This document shows, piece after piece, positions 33,550-45,637 of a stretch of DNA of 64,000 bases. Made by a program: the position numbers and the translations under genes. This DNA comes from Straminergon stramineum. Lineage: Eukaryota; Streptophyta; Bryopsida; Hypnales; Calliergonaceae. Each line of letters starts with the position of its first letter. Position 1 is the first letter of the stretch. Where the stretch lies: the NCBI GenBank assembly GCA_963920665.1, contig OY987263.1, forward strand, positions 46,721,218-46,785,217. Reading direction: 5' to 3'. The notes below the pieces were generated by a model. That model worked only from the letters and a program-made list of their open reading frames with translations. It did no database searches and was not told the origin of the DNA.

Positions 33550-36500
33550 TCACTTGTTTGCTTCCGCTGCTTTAAAGAGCCGACCCAGCTTTTGGTCTCC
33601 TTTCCAAGCAGCTGCCGACTTGTCAGTGAGACGCAAGCCCACACTGTTGTTGCTGGAAATAGCGACGCTGGAGCTTCTCGATCGAACTCTTTCCATCAGA
33701 TTCTGTCTTTCCGAGTGGTCTTCATCATAAGCCACCGTCTGCGAATCCAATTGAGACTCATCAAAGCGCAAACTGTCCTGATTAGGAGCGAGATTTGGCG
33801 ATTTCGAATCCCCGTCCACTTTATTACTTGACCTTGTGCTTGGGTACAGTTTCGGCTTCTTAAAATCAGCATGGGTATGCGTTTCCTCCCTTGTCCTCCT
33901 GCTCAACGTTGCCGTCTCAGGCGAGATAAGGTCTTTATGAACCTCCATAACTTCCACCGTGTCACCACCCTTCACCTTAATCGTCTGTCGCAAAAGTCCT
34001 TCGATCGCATCAACCACATTAGCTATCCCTTCTTCACTGTTATCCATGATGCTATTGCAGGCAGCGCTACCGTCCACAACTCGCACATCATCCAAGCCAT
34101 TTGGTTCTCCTGCAACGTCAAGGCCGGCTTCAGATGGATCGAACTCTAAGGCCTTGGACCCCCCTGCAGCAAGGCTGTTCTCACCCATGCTAGGCTTAAC
34201 CCCATTCTGCACGCCCCTGGAGGAGCTCGGTTGCAGCGAGGACCGGCCAGTTGCTGGTCTCAATTGGGAGATGCTCTCCTGAGTAGGTTTTACTCCAGTT
34301 TTGCCTTGAGCTACAGAAGGCGCACTTGCATCCCAAGGGTCTAAATGAGACCCTTGTGCTTGGGAAGAAAGAGAGATATCTGCACCTGCAGCAGAAGAGC
34401 GATTATTACTCCTCCGAACTTGCACCTTGGCTCTCGAGGTTGTCTTTGTGGTTTTGGAAGTGAAGGTCATGGTTTGGGAAGGCAAGGGGACGTTGCTTTG
34501 GTCGGACACTTGCGTTTGAAGATCCAAAGGATGAGCAGACGATTGACCAGCACGAATAGGCCGTTGAGTCATGAAGCTGTGCTCCACCTCTTTCTCCGCT
34601 GCAGTGGGTTCCCTTGGCTGAAATCGATCCGTGTCCACGGCTTTGTTCTGTGCTGCGCAAGCGTACAACCAATCTGCTGTAATGCACCGGACTCCAAGCC
34701 TCTCAGCGTTCTCATACTTCTCCCCCGCTTTCACTTTGCAAAGCAAATGCGTGACCTTGGAATTGAAAGTCTCCGTGAACTTGACTCTCATCACACGGCA
34801 GAGCTTTCGTAGTAGTTTTCGGTCGCGCTCAGTGTACTGCGAGACGCAGAATTTCACGCCCTGGAAGTCAGCCAGGGGTATGTCGCAAGGCAAAGGTCGG
34901 AAGAGCGTGTGGCTATTGATGTCGAGCAGCTTCCCCTCCTCCACACACTGCGCTGTCCAATGCTTGGAAACATACACTGCTCTTGTATCGACAGGAACGG
35001 ACCCGTGAGGAGCCAACACGTACTCCGCAGACGAAGTATTTCCTTCCCAGAGGCCGCCGTGTTCTAGAACGCGACGGGTGACTTCCGCCCTCTGATCTGC
35101 TGGAAATTCGCTGGCGAAACCAAAAACATGCCCCGCGAATAATTTTGGGGCAGGCCCCGGAAATTTCAACGCTCCGTCTCTCACTGGGGCAGCGTTTTCC
35201 AAACGAGTCACACTACCATTTGCCTTTGCTGCTGCTGCTGCTACGCCTCTCTCAGGTACATCACCTGAGGCTCCCTCCATTGCATCGACCAACGCTCCTC
35301 TACCCGATAGTTGCGAAACTCCAGTCACCCGCTGTTCTTTCTCCCCTAAAGAACCAAGGATTCTTAGTTATAAAATGACCAACACGGTTCATCAAACTGG
35401 TGGAAAATCAATACTCCCTCCGTCCCGAATTAATTGTCGCATATGGGGGTTTGGGTCCCAAATTAAGTGTCCACTATGCCTTGCATAGCCTCAAGGGCAC
35501 ATTGAACAATGTATGCATCACAAGGGAAGGGAGGCGAGTAGGTAATTCCTCAGCACGCTCTAAATGATCTTTCCCCATATGCGGTACCTTATAATTGTTG
35601 CCACCGTTGATTTTCATTATTTTGATCATGCAATGATGCAATGATAAGAAGACAAACCCCCTAAATTCGCAGTCCTAAACCCTATTTCTTCAACCCCATT
35701 CTCATGGACTTTTCTGAAATGAGAACTTAATTAGGGACGGAGAGAGTATTACAGATGAGGCCAAACTATGTATCACAAGAATTAGTGAAGAACATCGAAC
35801 GTGTTGATAACAAAACAAAACTCATCAAAACAAAGTCCCCGTATGACCAACTCAAAAGTGCAAAAAGAACGTGAGGACCAATACGGGCTTGGGCCATTTA
35901 GGGATTAAACGAACCTGAATTCAGAGCCACAGAGCAGGTGATATATAAATGCCTATTCAACTTGCAGGGATTGTTACCTTGAAGCAGAAGACTCTGAGGT
36001 ACCATGTAAAGATCAGTGGAGATTTCTCTTCTCTGTCGAGTGCACTCTTCCAGCCACAGAGGTTGCAAAACATACACAGCGCCCCACATTGCCAGTTGCC
36101 GAATCTCCTTCATGCCACTCTCAGGCAAGCTGCCAAGAATTACGTGCGTGATAGTGTCGTTCATCTCTATTTGCCGGGTGCCTCCGCCAGCGAGCACCAG
36201 GTTCACCAGCTTTCGCATCTCACCCCCACTGAACCCCGTTAGAAAGATCCGACATCCTGAAAGATACATTGCATCTCCTCCAATGCTTAGCCGTCTTTCA
36301 ATGTCAGCAGACGCCTCCGGCTCAGAAGCAGAGACTTCATTGTTGGGGCTCGGAGTTGGTGCGTGCTCGACTTGCACTGCGGTGACGACGACGCGTGCGT
36401 CCTGGACTGTGGGCGACACCACAGGAAAGCAACTCTCATCGAGGCTCATCTTGTGTTTGATAGACTCCCAAAACCAGTTCTGCGACACCAGCTTCAAACC

Positions 36501-37262
36501 CCAGTTGCTCGCCGCTTGGAACTTGCGACCGTCGGGTGCCAGCGCAATCAAATGTGAGCAATCTTTAGTGAGATCCGCGTGGTAAGTGGCGCCATACTTT
36601 GGAGCCGCTTCTTGTATCCGATGCCTGTCTTCGAAGGGAATTCCCGTCGCGCAAATGGTGAGCCCTGCGAGAGGAAGTATACGATGTGGCTCATGTGGGA
36701 CTTGCCTGTGCTCTCTTGCACACTGGCGCAACCACGACGACATGAGGACAGGCTTTCGGACAACACCGCATGCCCACTTGTATTTCGTTGCTAACACGTC
36801 CTTGGCCAACACGAAATCCACATCCTGCACAGCTTGCTGTTGCAGAGTGCCATCCATGGACGTGACGAGATCTTCCAGCTCCTTCTTCTCCTCGGGAGTG
36901 AAGCCCGTGAGGAGCAAAGAGACGCCATGAAGTGCTAAACAGCAGGTATAGTCGCGATCGGGGAGGCGCTTGCCTTCACGGGCGCAACGGAGGACGCAGT
37001 CCGGGCCCACGATGCGGCAGCCCTTGGTTCGCATGTCCTTGATCTTGTCCACTTGCGTGTCAGCCAAAACGTGGTAATCGACGTTGGAATTCGAAAACGG
37101 GTTAAGGTTGAGGAAAACCTCCGCGCCCTGCTGGGTCAGGGCGTCCTGGAGCGCGCTGTAGCGCTCCGGAGGCACGTAATTGCGAGGGAGGAACACGCGC
37201 AGGCCATGAAACGGAGGACCACCTTCCCTCCTCGCCATCGCCACCCCCGCTGCGAAACTCAT
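33550..37262 (-). CDS. MEI1: MEI1/TopBP1-like protein with six BRCT domains, 1026 aa
   Basis: BRCT scaffold for phosphoprotein binding in DNA replication and damage checkpoint signalling; plant MEI1 is needed for normal meiosis. I assign two exons on the minus strand, 37262-35978 and 35345-33550, joined at CAAG|GTAAC and TTTAG|GGGAG with phase kept. BRCT domains are at about residues 18-105, 112-195, 198-275, 333-412, 496-580 and 588-665. Each has the usual late Trp, for example SSWLRQCARE, PLWLEECTRQ and ADWLYACAAQ. Residues 690-1026 are low-complexity and Ser/Lys-rich, ending AAEANK. ATG 37262 (MSFAAGVAM) is the first in-frame ATG. The protein is close in length and domain order to plant MEI1, but its gene has only one intron here. 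Orthology is likely, not proven. The intron carries a Stowaway-like insertion. Confidence 0.88.
35346..35977 (-). other. Intron of the MEI1-like gene, with two transposon traces
   Basis: This 632-bp intron is over half filled by the Stowaway-like element (35414-35746). It also holds, at about 35888-35902, a stretch (GGGCCATTTAGGGATTAA) that matches the right end of family B/C elements next to a TTAA. Confidence 0.75.
35414..35746. mobile_element. Stowaway-like (Tc1/mariner) MITE, 333 bp
   Basis: The left end CTCCCTCCGTCCCGAATTAA and the right end (complement of CTCTCTCCGTCCCTAATTAA) form inverted repeats with TA on both sides (35412-35413 and 35747-35748). The CTCCCTCCGTCCC end is the hallmark of a widespread plant Stowaway group. 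No ORF. It sits inside the MEI1-like intron. Confidence 0.85.
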
Positions 37263-38890
37263 CACACCTCCTCGGGGAACCAATTTCCTTCATCCAGGTA
37301 ATGCAAATATGTTCAATGAGCTCGCCGTTGAAGCACATGAAGCTTCCATTAATTCCGTACTAGCTCCAGAACATGCCCAGGGGTCATTGTAGGGCTCCCC
37401 TCATGTAGTTCTCCACCACCGCAACGCGACTGTTCAAATTGTCGCCAATTCAGCAGTACTAACTTGTTTCCTAATTCACTCTAACCACAAAAATGAACAA
37501 GAATTTCAGCAGAGCAATGGTTACCCACAACGGTGATATTGCACATTTCCAAACCCAATCACTGGTAGAAGACGAGCTATCGAACTGATCCCGCAAAAAT
37601 CAACCCTTTCCAGCAGTACTATCACGCCAACAGCCCGAGTCCAAGAATTTGAACAAGAATTTCAGAACAGAAAATGGGTTGCAGATCTGCAAAAGCGAAA
37701 GAGAAATGCTGAGTATGGTGTAGCAGTCACGCGAAAACTCAAACTCTAGAAACAGTAATGTTGCATATTCTAAACCCTAAACCCTGCTTGAACAAGCGCT
37801 ACCGAACTAGCCCCAACAAACCAGTCAGCTCAAAATCGGCACTTAATACAATCACGCGCCAGCAGCGACCTCACCTGTAACACATGTCAAGCAGCGACCA
37901 ATTTGGGCAATCGCACCTCCTCCCCCCTAAACTTGTTTCAAGTCATGCCCTAAAATACCTGCTAAACTAAACTCAATCAATCCGCGGTACCCATGTTCGG
38001 GAATCGGTGTTTAAAATTTTAACACAACGCCGTCATAGAGGATGACATCTGACTTAGACACCATATTCGAAAGAGAATCGAGCGGGACTGAATTTGAAAT
38101 GGGACCGCCTCCTAACTAATGAAGTGTAGCACTGCCGCCATCAATGAACTCTGATGGATGAGTTCGGTCCATGTTCTTCATCCTTCCGAGTTCCGGAATC
38201 GGCGGGGTTTCAAAAGGACTCTAGAGTTCTAATCCTTCGCAACCAATTCGATTCATATGTGTGTCTTGATCTTTGCATTTCAACAAACTGGTAAGCATCC
38301 TCACATCTCTTCAACGCCATGGGACTTAAGTTAGAGACGGCCTATTGCATCTCTTGTTAGTTTTCTCGGTGTCCCTCAGCGTCGTAGTCAGTGCAATTTT
38401 CATGTGAATTGATCGTATGAGATCCATTCTCCCCCACGACACCAGCCGTTTTCTCTAAAGCAAGAACATTGTACAGGTATTCGTTCTGTTCATGCCGATT
38501 TTGGTGTGGAATGTTGCGTCGCATTACGGTTCTGGATTTGACGGGGCCTGGAACCGATTCGTCCTCTGTATAAACGTTTACGCCAATCGGGAAGGCGTAC
38601 AAGCGTCTTTCAAGTCTGTGGTTGTGATCTTCCAGCTCCTTTCTTAAGGTGCTTGATCTATGGCTATTGCCTTCCCTGTAACGAAACCCTAAACTCTTGG
38701 GGCCTGGGCCTTTGGATGGGATTTGGGATGGTTTAGTAGCGGTTTCGGATTTTCGCTTTCAGTTGATACTGTCGGTTTTGTTTTCAGGTGAGGAATTGAG
38801 TTCGTGAAGCGGCCTATGAATTCTTGCAATTAGTTCATTCGGAAGAAGAGACATTCGAAGGGGAAGTAGAGAGTGCGTCGATCGATTTCA
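37263..38890. promoter_or_regulatory. Divergent promoter and leader region between the MEI1-like and Lys-rich genes
   Basis: The two start codons are 1.6 kb apart and divergent. On the right side a telo-box-like AAACCCTAAA (38684-38693) lies just before a TGGGCC site II element (38705-38710), a pairing known from plant ribosome-biogenesis and cell-cycle gene promoters. On the left side a doubled telo-box (AAACCCTAAACCCT, 37772-37785) lies about 510 bp upstream of the MEI1-like ATG. Transcription starts are not determined. Confidence 0.5.
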
Positions 38891-40661
38891 ATGAGCAAGG
38901 TTAAGATCAACAAGGCGGCGGCAGACTTGGAGGAGCTCACGGAGGAAGAGCGGCGAGCGCTGCGCATCAGCCGATTTCATGCGGAGCAACTACATCCTTC
39001 GTCCTCCACTGCAGCGCGTCCTCCAGCCAGGTACTAGTGATTGTTTTACTTCATCTCGAAGCTAATTGCCCGGAGAGGTTACAGTTTTGGTTGCATCCAG
39101 CGTTGCTTTATTTTCGAATGACCTGCTTGGATTTCGTTTGGGTGTTGAAGATTCGTGAATGGCTGGACAGAAAGGTTCATAAAAAGTTTGATTGCAGCTC
39201 TGATTAGTGTTTAAGCATTTGTTACTGGGTAGGCGGAAAAAATGATGTACGTTTTATGTAGAAGGCAAGAGAAAATGAAGCTCAGCTCAAGTCGTTTCAT
39301 AGTTTTGGAATTCGAAGTATGAATTTTCAAAGTCAATGTGGCGGGTGTCTTTCCCAAAACCAAGCACTAGACAACGCTGAACCCGTAACCCTTAAGAGAG
39401 CTGGCAAGTGGGTGGATGATGAACGTTTTCAAGAGCTTATATTTGAAAAAGACAATGGACATCCAAGTTCGTTGAAATAGCAATTCTTGTCTGTTCGTTA
39501 GGGATGCAACTAGGTAGGTCACTTGATTCTTCATGATGTTTTTGCAAGGTTATGAATCAATTCATGTCAAGATGAAGACGGGAAGAAAAGGAAAACTTGC
39601 ATAACAATGATATTCTTTGTAAATTCTTGCCCCTTTATAATTTATTTTGCCTCAAAGAGCTCCTGATCTACATTCCTCCTCCTAGCAAGCTCTGGTAGAG
39701 GTCAAAATGTTTCATATTAAAGCCTTATATGAGAAGAATTCGATCAAATTAATTTTCCATCAATGTAATCTTAACATCTGGCAATTGTCATGATGCTCAT
39801 TCTGATGGCTATACTTTTGAGCGTGGGAACACTTATGTCTAACTGTGGCAATTATACAATTTCTCTGCAGGTTGGCTCATCCAGGAGGGGCCTTGGCCAC
39901 TAATAAGGCAGCAGCATTGGCCAAGTTCCTGCAAAGGAAGCTAAATGAGCCTGGTGGTGCTGCTACACTGGATCCTGATCTTGTGGAGCGTGCAGTTGAA
40001 AACGCCAAGGCTACCGCCATTGCAGGTACTGCTTTCTGAATTCTTATTGGAACTCCAATGTGTGCAAGCGCATTTTCTTTTGTTTATGTATTTTTGTCTT
40101 GAACTGCTTTCGAGTTCGTCCAGCATCTACTGTTTTCTAGTCAAAGTTTAGGAACTCAGTTGCCCTCTTAAACTGGTGATTGGAAACCTCGGAGATTAGG
40201 AATTGAATTCTGAAAATGTGCATCCTTCTTTTTCATGCAGGTCAGCAGCCTGCAGCTTCTTCTAAAGCTGCCAGAAGAATCCGTCATGTAGACTCGTTTT
40301 CTGATTCTGATGAGGTATTACGGAAGATCTGAGCCCATTCTTTGCTCCTCTCATGTTCTGAAGGGAATGCTGTACATTCGACTTCTGAAACTGTAATCAC
40401 CTTGATGACCGCATTAGCTTATTGTGTAAGTCATTTGAAAGGTTGGCAGTTCTTCTTTGTTATTGGCTCTTATTGATTACGATTTGGACTCTGCAGGACG
40501 GAATTGCGCAGAGAGAGCTGAATGGTGAACAACGTCTTCGAGTCAAGAAACAAAAGAAAAAGACCAAGCCTCTGATTGCTCCTGTAAAGAATAATCGAAT
40601 TGACAAGATCAGCAAAACGAAAAAGAAGAGTAAAAAGGAAAAAAAGAACAAGAAGTCTTAA
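38891..40661 (+). CDS. Small Lys-rich conserved plant protein, probably nuclear/nucleolar, four exons, 177 aa
   Basis: I assign exons 38891-39030, 39871-40025, 40241-40314 and 40497-40661, with GT-AG borders and frame kept throughout. The N-terminus reads MSKVKINKAAADLEELTEEE, followed by a conserved middle part (LAHPGGALATNKAAALAKFL, then LVERAVENAKATAIAG). An acidic/Ser stretch (VDSFSDSDE) and a strongly basic Lys-rich tail (about residues 138-177) come last. The tail is a nuclear/nucleolar localisation type. The family is a conserved plant protein that I recognise by its LAHPGG-TNKAAAL core, but it has no assigned function that I know. The telo-box plus site II promoter fits a ribosome-biogenesis-linked role, but that is inference. 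ATG 38891 is the first of the exon. Confidence 0.85.
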
Positions 40662-42057
40662 GGTTCACAACGTTGCACAGGCAGATCATTGTATAGCTAG
40701 AGAGAGAGTAGATTGCACCACATTTTAGTGCGTAGCCTGCAATTCTTATCTGGAGTGCTCCATGAACTTCTCGAGGTTTTGATTGACAATCCAATCAGCC
40801 AACGGTGCAATACTTTTTATCAATTCAATTTTTTGTGCTATGGCCGAAGTCATAAGCTCAAATTTTATTGAGCTATTGAACGTGAATTGCAATCAGACAA
40901 TGCTTTTCTCAGACTGCTATTTTGTGTTTTGGCCCGTCCGAGTGAACCGAGACATATTCGTTCTTGACCTTGTCTCTGATTCACTCTGATTGGTTGAGAT
41001 TTGTTGTGAAGGTACAACAGAACACCCTTCCTGTATCCAACCTCGTCATGCACAGAGGGATTTTCACGAGAATACTTTAATTCCCAGCTCACAGCCTCTG
41101 GTAGAGTTTGGCAGAGTCCCCTGCACCACACAAGTACTCTGTCTGAGCTGGACTAGTGAGCCAACAATCCTCAGGTTAATGCTTTCATCTTTGTTGGGTT
41201 TAGGGTTAACATTTCCATCTTTGTTGGGGTGCATAGTTTTCTTCACATAGTTTGTGGTGTGTACAACACAAATAATCACGTGGCTGGAGTAGCTCGTAAT
41301 AAGAAATGAGGTGGCCACCTGATATAAATTACAAAATCATGGATACATCTGTTAGTGGCTTTGCTGAGCCCTGCGAGCGTGCTGACCATGTATCGACCCT
41401 CAGGTAGGTCCTCCATACTACACTTTTGTGGTGCAAGCAATGTCAATCCAATGAAAAATTCTTAGAAGCATTTATCGTTACTCTTCTATCATTTCATTAG
41501 TGTTCTCTGAATCAATTTTGTGTCGTTACCTTTGGTCTGAGGTCTGAGGCTGAACTGAAGCGCAATTGCTTATGGCGCAATACGCTTACAGTTGAAAATC
41601 TAGTGATTTCCAGTGATCAATCTCAAGTTCATATATTCATTCTTCACTGCCTTTCGTATTTTAAGCAACGGTAGTTTTTTTATGTCATTTTTTTCTAGGT
41701 AGTCCTGTTTTTATTTAACATAACCTATCTGACATGATCCTTTGTTTCTTGTAGATTTCCTTTTTGCTTTTGTGATGTATTAATCTGTAAATGAGCATGG
41801 TGCACAAAGTGCAGGATTACTGACTATCACCTTCACAAGCTCGAGATCTGCCTGAGCTCTCCAAGCTAGAGCGGCGACAGTCACGACTATGAAACTTCCG
41901 TATACTTGCAAACTTCAACTTGGGGTAACTTTATCCAACTTGTTGCTTTCTTGTTGTTTTTGTTCCTCTGATGTGCTTGCGTTTACATGTGACTCTTTTC
42001 AGTTCTTGATCGCGCCTAAAGGCCTAAGTGCAAAACCTTAGTATGAAGAGCTTCTGA
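40662..42057. other. Intergenic DNA, no gene seen
   Basis: Short frames only. Nothing recognised apart from ordinary 3' flank sequence of the Lys-rich gene. Confidence 0.5.
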
Positions 42058-42359
42058 ACCAGATCGGGCACACTATCTCTTTGTGGCATCACTATCGTCG
42101 GTGGACTATAGCGCCACCATAACAATCATAGTAGTAATCTCCACTACTCTTATGCTAAATTAATTTATCTTATTAGTGAGGGTTAGCTTAGCGTCACTAC
42201 TAATAAACTAGTTTAGTAAATTAGTACAATACAGTAATATACCGGTATTCCAGCGTGCACTAATTTACATATATTGCAAGTAGTATGACTATGGTAAATT
42301 GGTGTCACGCGCACTATTAGTACAAATTAGTGCAGTTGACTGTGGTGTCAGATCTGGTC
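42058..42359. mobile_element. Candidate 300-bp MITE
   Basis: ACCAGATCGGGCACAC at the left faces GTGTCAGATCTGGT at the right, giving an imperfect inverted repeat of about 14 nt. The interior is rich in short ACTAATA/ATTAGT motifs. No ORF. The target duplication is not clear. Confidence 0.4.
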
Positions 42360-45300
42360 GGAAGAAATTCATAGAAATATTGCATAAAGGATTGTCCTTT
42401 CTTGATATTCAACATTTCTTGACTCTTCAACGGACCTTCAGCAGCGGAGCAAAACGCCTGTTCTTGTTTGCTTGCTTATTATTATCCTCAAGATACTACA
42501 TTCACTTTGCGTGGTCTTTGTTCCTGTTGTTATTTTGGATGAGTACGATGCTTCTTCATTGGCCTTACGGTCACTGTTGAAGACCTGGAAAGTGCAATAC
42601 AGAGTCCAAAATTGGCAAACAGAATGTGCGGTATAGGAAGATTATTATGCTTATTGTATAGAATCATTATTCGAAACCAATGACGTCATTGCATACGCAG
42701 GGAGATGAAATCAACTAAATCAAGATCTTAAAGCAAAATCTGATCGTTTGAGAAATATGGAAATTTTGTTGAGAGTCTCTTTATACTCGGGAGGAAAAGC
42801 TTACAATTTCATGAGCAATTAAATAACATGGATTTCCTTTGAACTGGGGCACGTGGCTTTTGCTTCATGCTCTCTTGACGTGTGCCAATGGAAGTACTGT
42901 GGCGTGTGGTGTGCTACTACCATCCCAGAAAAGCTATGCAGTATGTACTAATTCGGCATCATTTGACAATGCCATGATCTTTTATGTACATGCAGTTCCC
43001 TGGCATAGTTCACTTCAAGCAAATATCAGTGTTCTGTCTGCATTCCGGCTCTGTGGTGAAATCTGCCCACCAATAATCATGTCAGGGGCTGCTGAAGGGT
43101 TTCTGCAACTAGGGTGTCCAAGTAGCCTCGCGAGGTCAGTTAAGTACACCTGACTGCTACCCATATCCAAAGGCGATGCCTAGAGATTGTTGCTTCGAAA
43201 GCACTTATTGATTACAAGGATGTATACTATCGGCACATGAGAGTCTAGGTTTGATTCTAGTTAAATCTTTGAGAATTCATAGTTAATCCATATAGTGTCC
43301 AAAAAATACATTCTAAAAAGCGTTGAAATCCTCTTTCACGTCTCAACAAAAACGAATTTAGTTTCACAAATGGAAACATGTTTAGATATTTATTTGAACT
43401 ATAATAGGTGTACAATCCACCTTCTGTAAGTGGTATCGCTTGGGAGTAGATAAAAATCTACACTCACAAAGGTGTTCATGCACAAACTTTTATGAAATTG
43501 ACACCTACGAAATGAAGTTGTGAGGAGGTAAACCTTTATTTGGTTAGTGTTCATTGGTTTAACACGAAAGACCAAGTGATGAAAGTACAAATTAACCCAT
43601 GCTTTTCCACTTTTTACACGTAGTGTATTTGGAAAATCTTTCTCATTGTTTCTAAGGGGTCAGAATTTTTCATATCATTATTGTAACATTAACACACAAG
43701 GAGGTAGCACTTAGACTCTCCATGAAATCGAAAGACTGTCTGACAGGACAGTTGGTACACAGGAACCTCCAAAAACCTCGAGTGATGAAGTCAAGATAAC
43801 GCTCATGACGGGCTCCGCCATCCACTTTGCACTCACTATCAGTTGCCTTTTTAGGCGGTTTGAGTGTACACTGCCCTTACCAGGTACATCTGGACACGGC
43901 CCTCAAAAAATATTCCAGATTTTGTTGTAATTCTTGAGTCAACGGAGCCTGACGTAATGTATGCAGTCGTGCGTCGGGACTGAGCGGGAATGTTTTTTCA
44001 ATGAAATGCTCAGGCTGATGAGCATGCGATGGAATTCTTCTTTTCATTTTTAAATTTTTTGTGAAGTCATTGTAAAGCTGAATTTAAATTAGCTTGTATT
44101 TAAGACCTACATCAACTGAAATGCGCTTTGTGGGTTGCGGTTTGGCCTTGCTAGACTTCTTTTCACAGACTGCCTCGTGGCCAGGTTAATACGTCTAAGG
44201 GTATAAAAAGTTTAGGTGACAATTAAAGACATAAAGAAGGGGTTAGAGACACATCTAACTTTACTTTGTCAGTCAGAAGTGACCAGGTTACTGATTGAAT
44301 CCTCAACAAGTGGATAAGTATCAGTGAGTAGATAGATTAAGATAGAATCGAAATACGTATTAACTGGCACTAGAACTGTAGTTTACTGAAGATAAGAAAA
44401 AACATAATTTGGATGACATGAGTAGTAAGAATAATCTACTGCGTGGCGCTGCATTTAAGAAGACTCGCAGCAGCACTAACTTAGTGGGCTTTGTGGGTCT
44501 TGCCTTTCATTGCGGTGTGGAGCTGGTTGTTGTTTCTCTAGGGAGTTTTCTGCAAGTAGCTGCTTGCGCGTTTTTGTTAGCACAGGTATGGAGCATCTTC
44601 TTTCCTGCAACTGCTTGATTTTCATATGTTGTGCGGGTTGTGTAGGTGTGCCGTGACATTGCTGTGAATTAGTGTTGCTTCAAGAAAACTAAGCGCTGGG
44701 TTCAGTTTTTGCTGAGGGTATGTCGTTAGTCCGATCGCTAGAGTTTGAATGATGGATCTGCATTGCATCGCTAGGGAGTTCGGTGGACAGGACTGATGGC
44801 CTATTATGCTCGTGTCACCGGTCTCCAGTGGAAATCAACGTTCCAGCATCGTGGCCGAAATTTCTTCTGTTCTTTTCGTTTTCTCCATTACTCTTTTCGT
44901 TTTTCTCCATGGAATTGAAACTACTGAGGCTGCCTAGACCTTTCCCAAACCCTAGGAATCATATCAATCTCCTGGTTTTTAGAACTTCCGAGAGGTGTAG
45001 AAATTTTAGATTCATCTTCGGTGATTATGTCAAGCTTCTGAAAATTCCTTTTTTACACAATAGAGTTTTCCAGAGTGGTGGAAGTGAGGTTCCCCTCGGG
45101 TCTTACAAAGCTGTGTGTTGAGCTTTCGTGGTTCTGTCAGAAATCTATGAAGGATACTGGATAAAAATTTGTGAATTATCACTAACTATCGATTGTTAAC
45201 TGTTGAATAATTGAAGTCCTAGCTCTCCTTGAGTGTTTTGCACTTCGGAATCTTTTGTTGATTGCGGTGGATGAACTTCGCTTTCTTTCCTTTTCGCATT

Positions 45301-45637
45301 GACTGAAGTCCCATGTTTGCTGCCAGTATAGCAGGTACGGCTTGTGACTCTGGGAATCCGTGGCTGTTTTTTTTAAGTTTCTGTTAATATAATGTTCTAT
45401 TAGATTATCATGAGCTTACCATTAATAACTTTGTGAATCTTATTCAAGATTCTTTGGGAGGGATGCTCTGTTTAAGCTCTGAAAAACCTTCCCCTGGACC
45501 CAATGTTGGGCCACAGTAAGTGTCTGTGATGTCTCGCTTTTCAGCTTCTAAATTCTCGAGATTTAGTCCAAATGAGGGTTTGGGTGTAGAAGAGTGATTA
45601 ATAACTCGGATGATGCCGTTTCTTGCTTGCAGCGGCA
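42360..45637 (+). other. Intergenic DNA and probable 5' leader of the MFS gene
   Basis: Nothing is recognised up to about 44400. From about 44400 the composition becomes more balanced. An AG (cttgcag at about 45625-45631) just before the ATG suggests the leader is spliced. Frames at 42839-43153 and 44409-44618 have no recognisable product. Confidence 0.4.

Noticed and set aside
33871..34812. Plus-strand ORFs of 92-155 aa
   Set aside because: They lie antisense to the MEI1-like exon 2 and show no protein features of their own.
37772..37785. Interstitial telomere-like repeat (AAACCCTAAACCCT)
   Set aside because: Only two units; better explained as a telo-box promoter motif than as a telomeric remnant.
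42839..43153. 104-aa plus-strand ORF
   Set aside because: No recognisable domain, no splice support, isolated in intergenic DNA.
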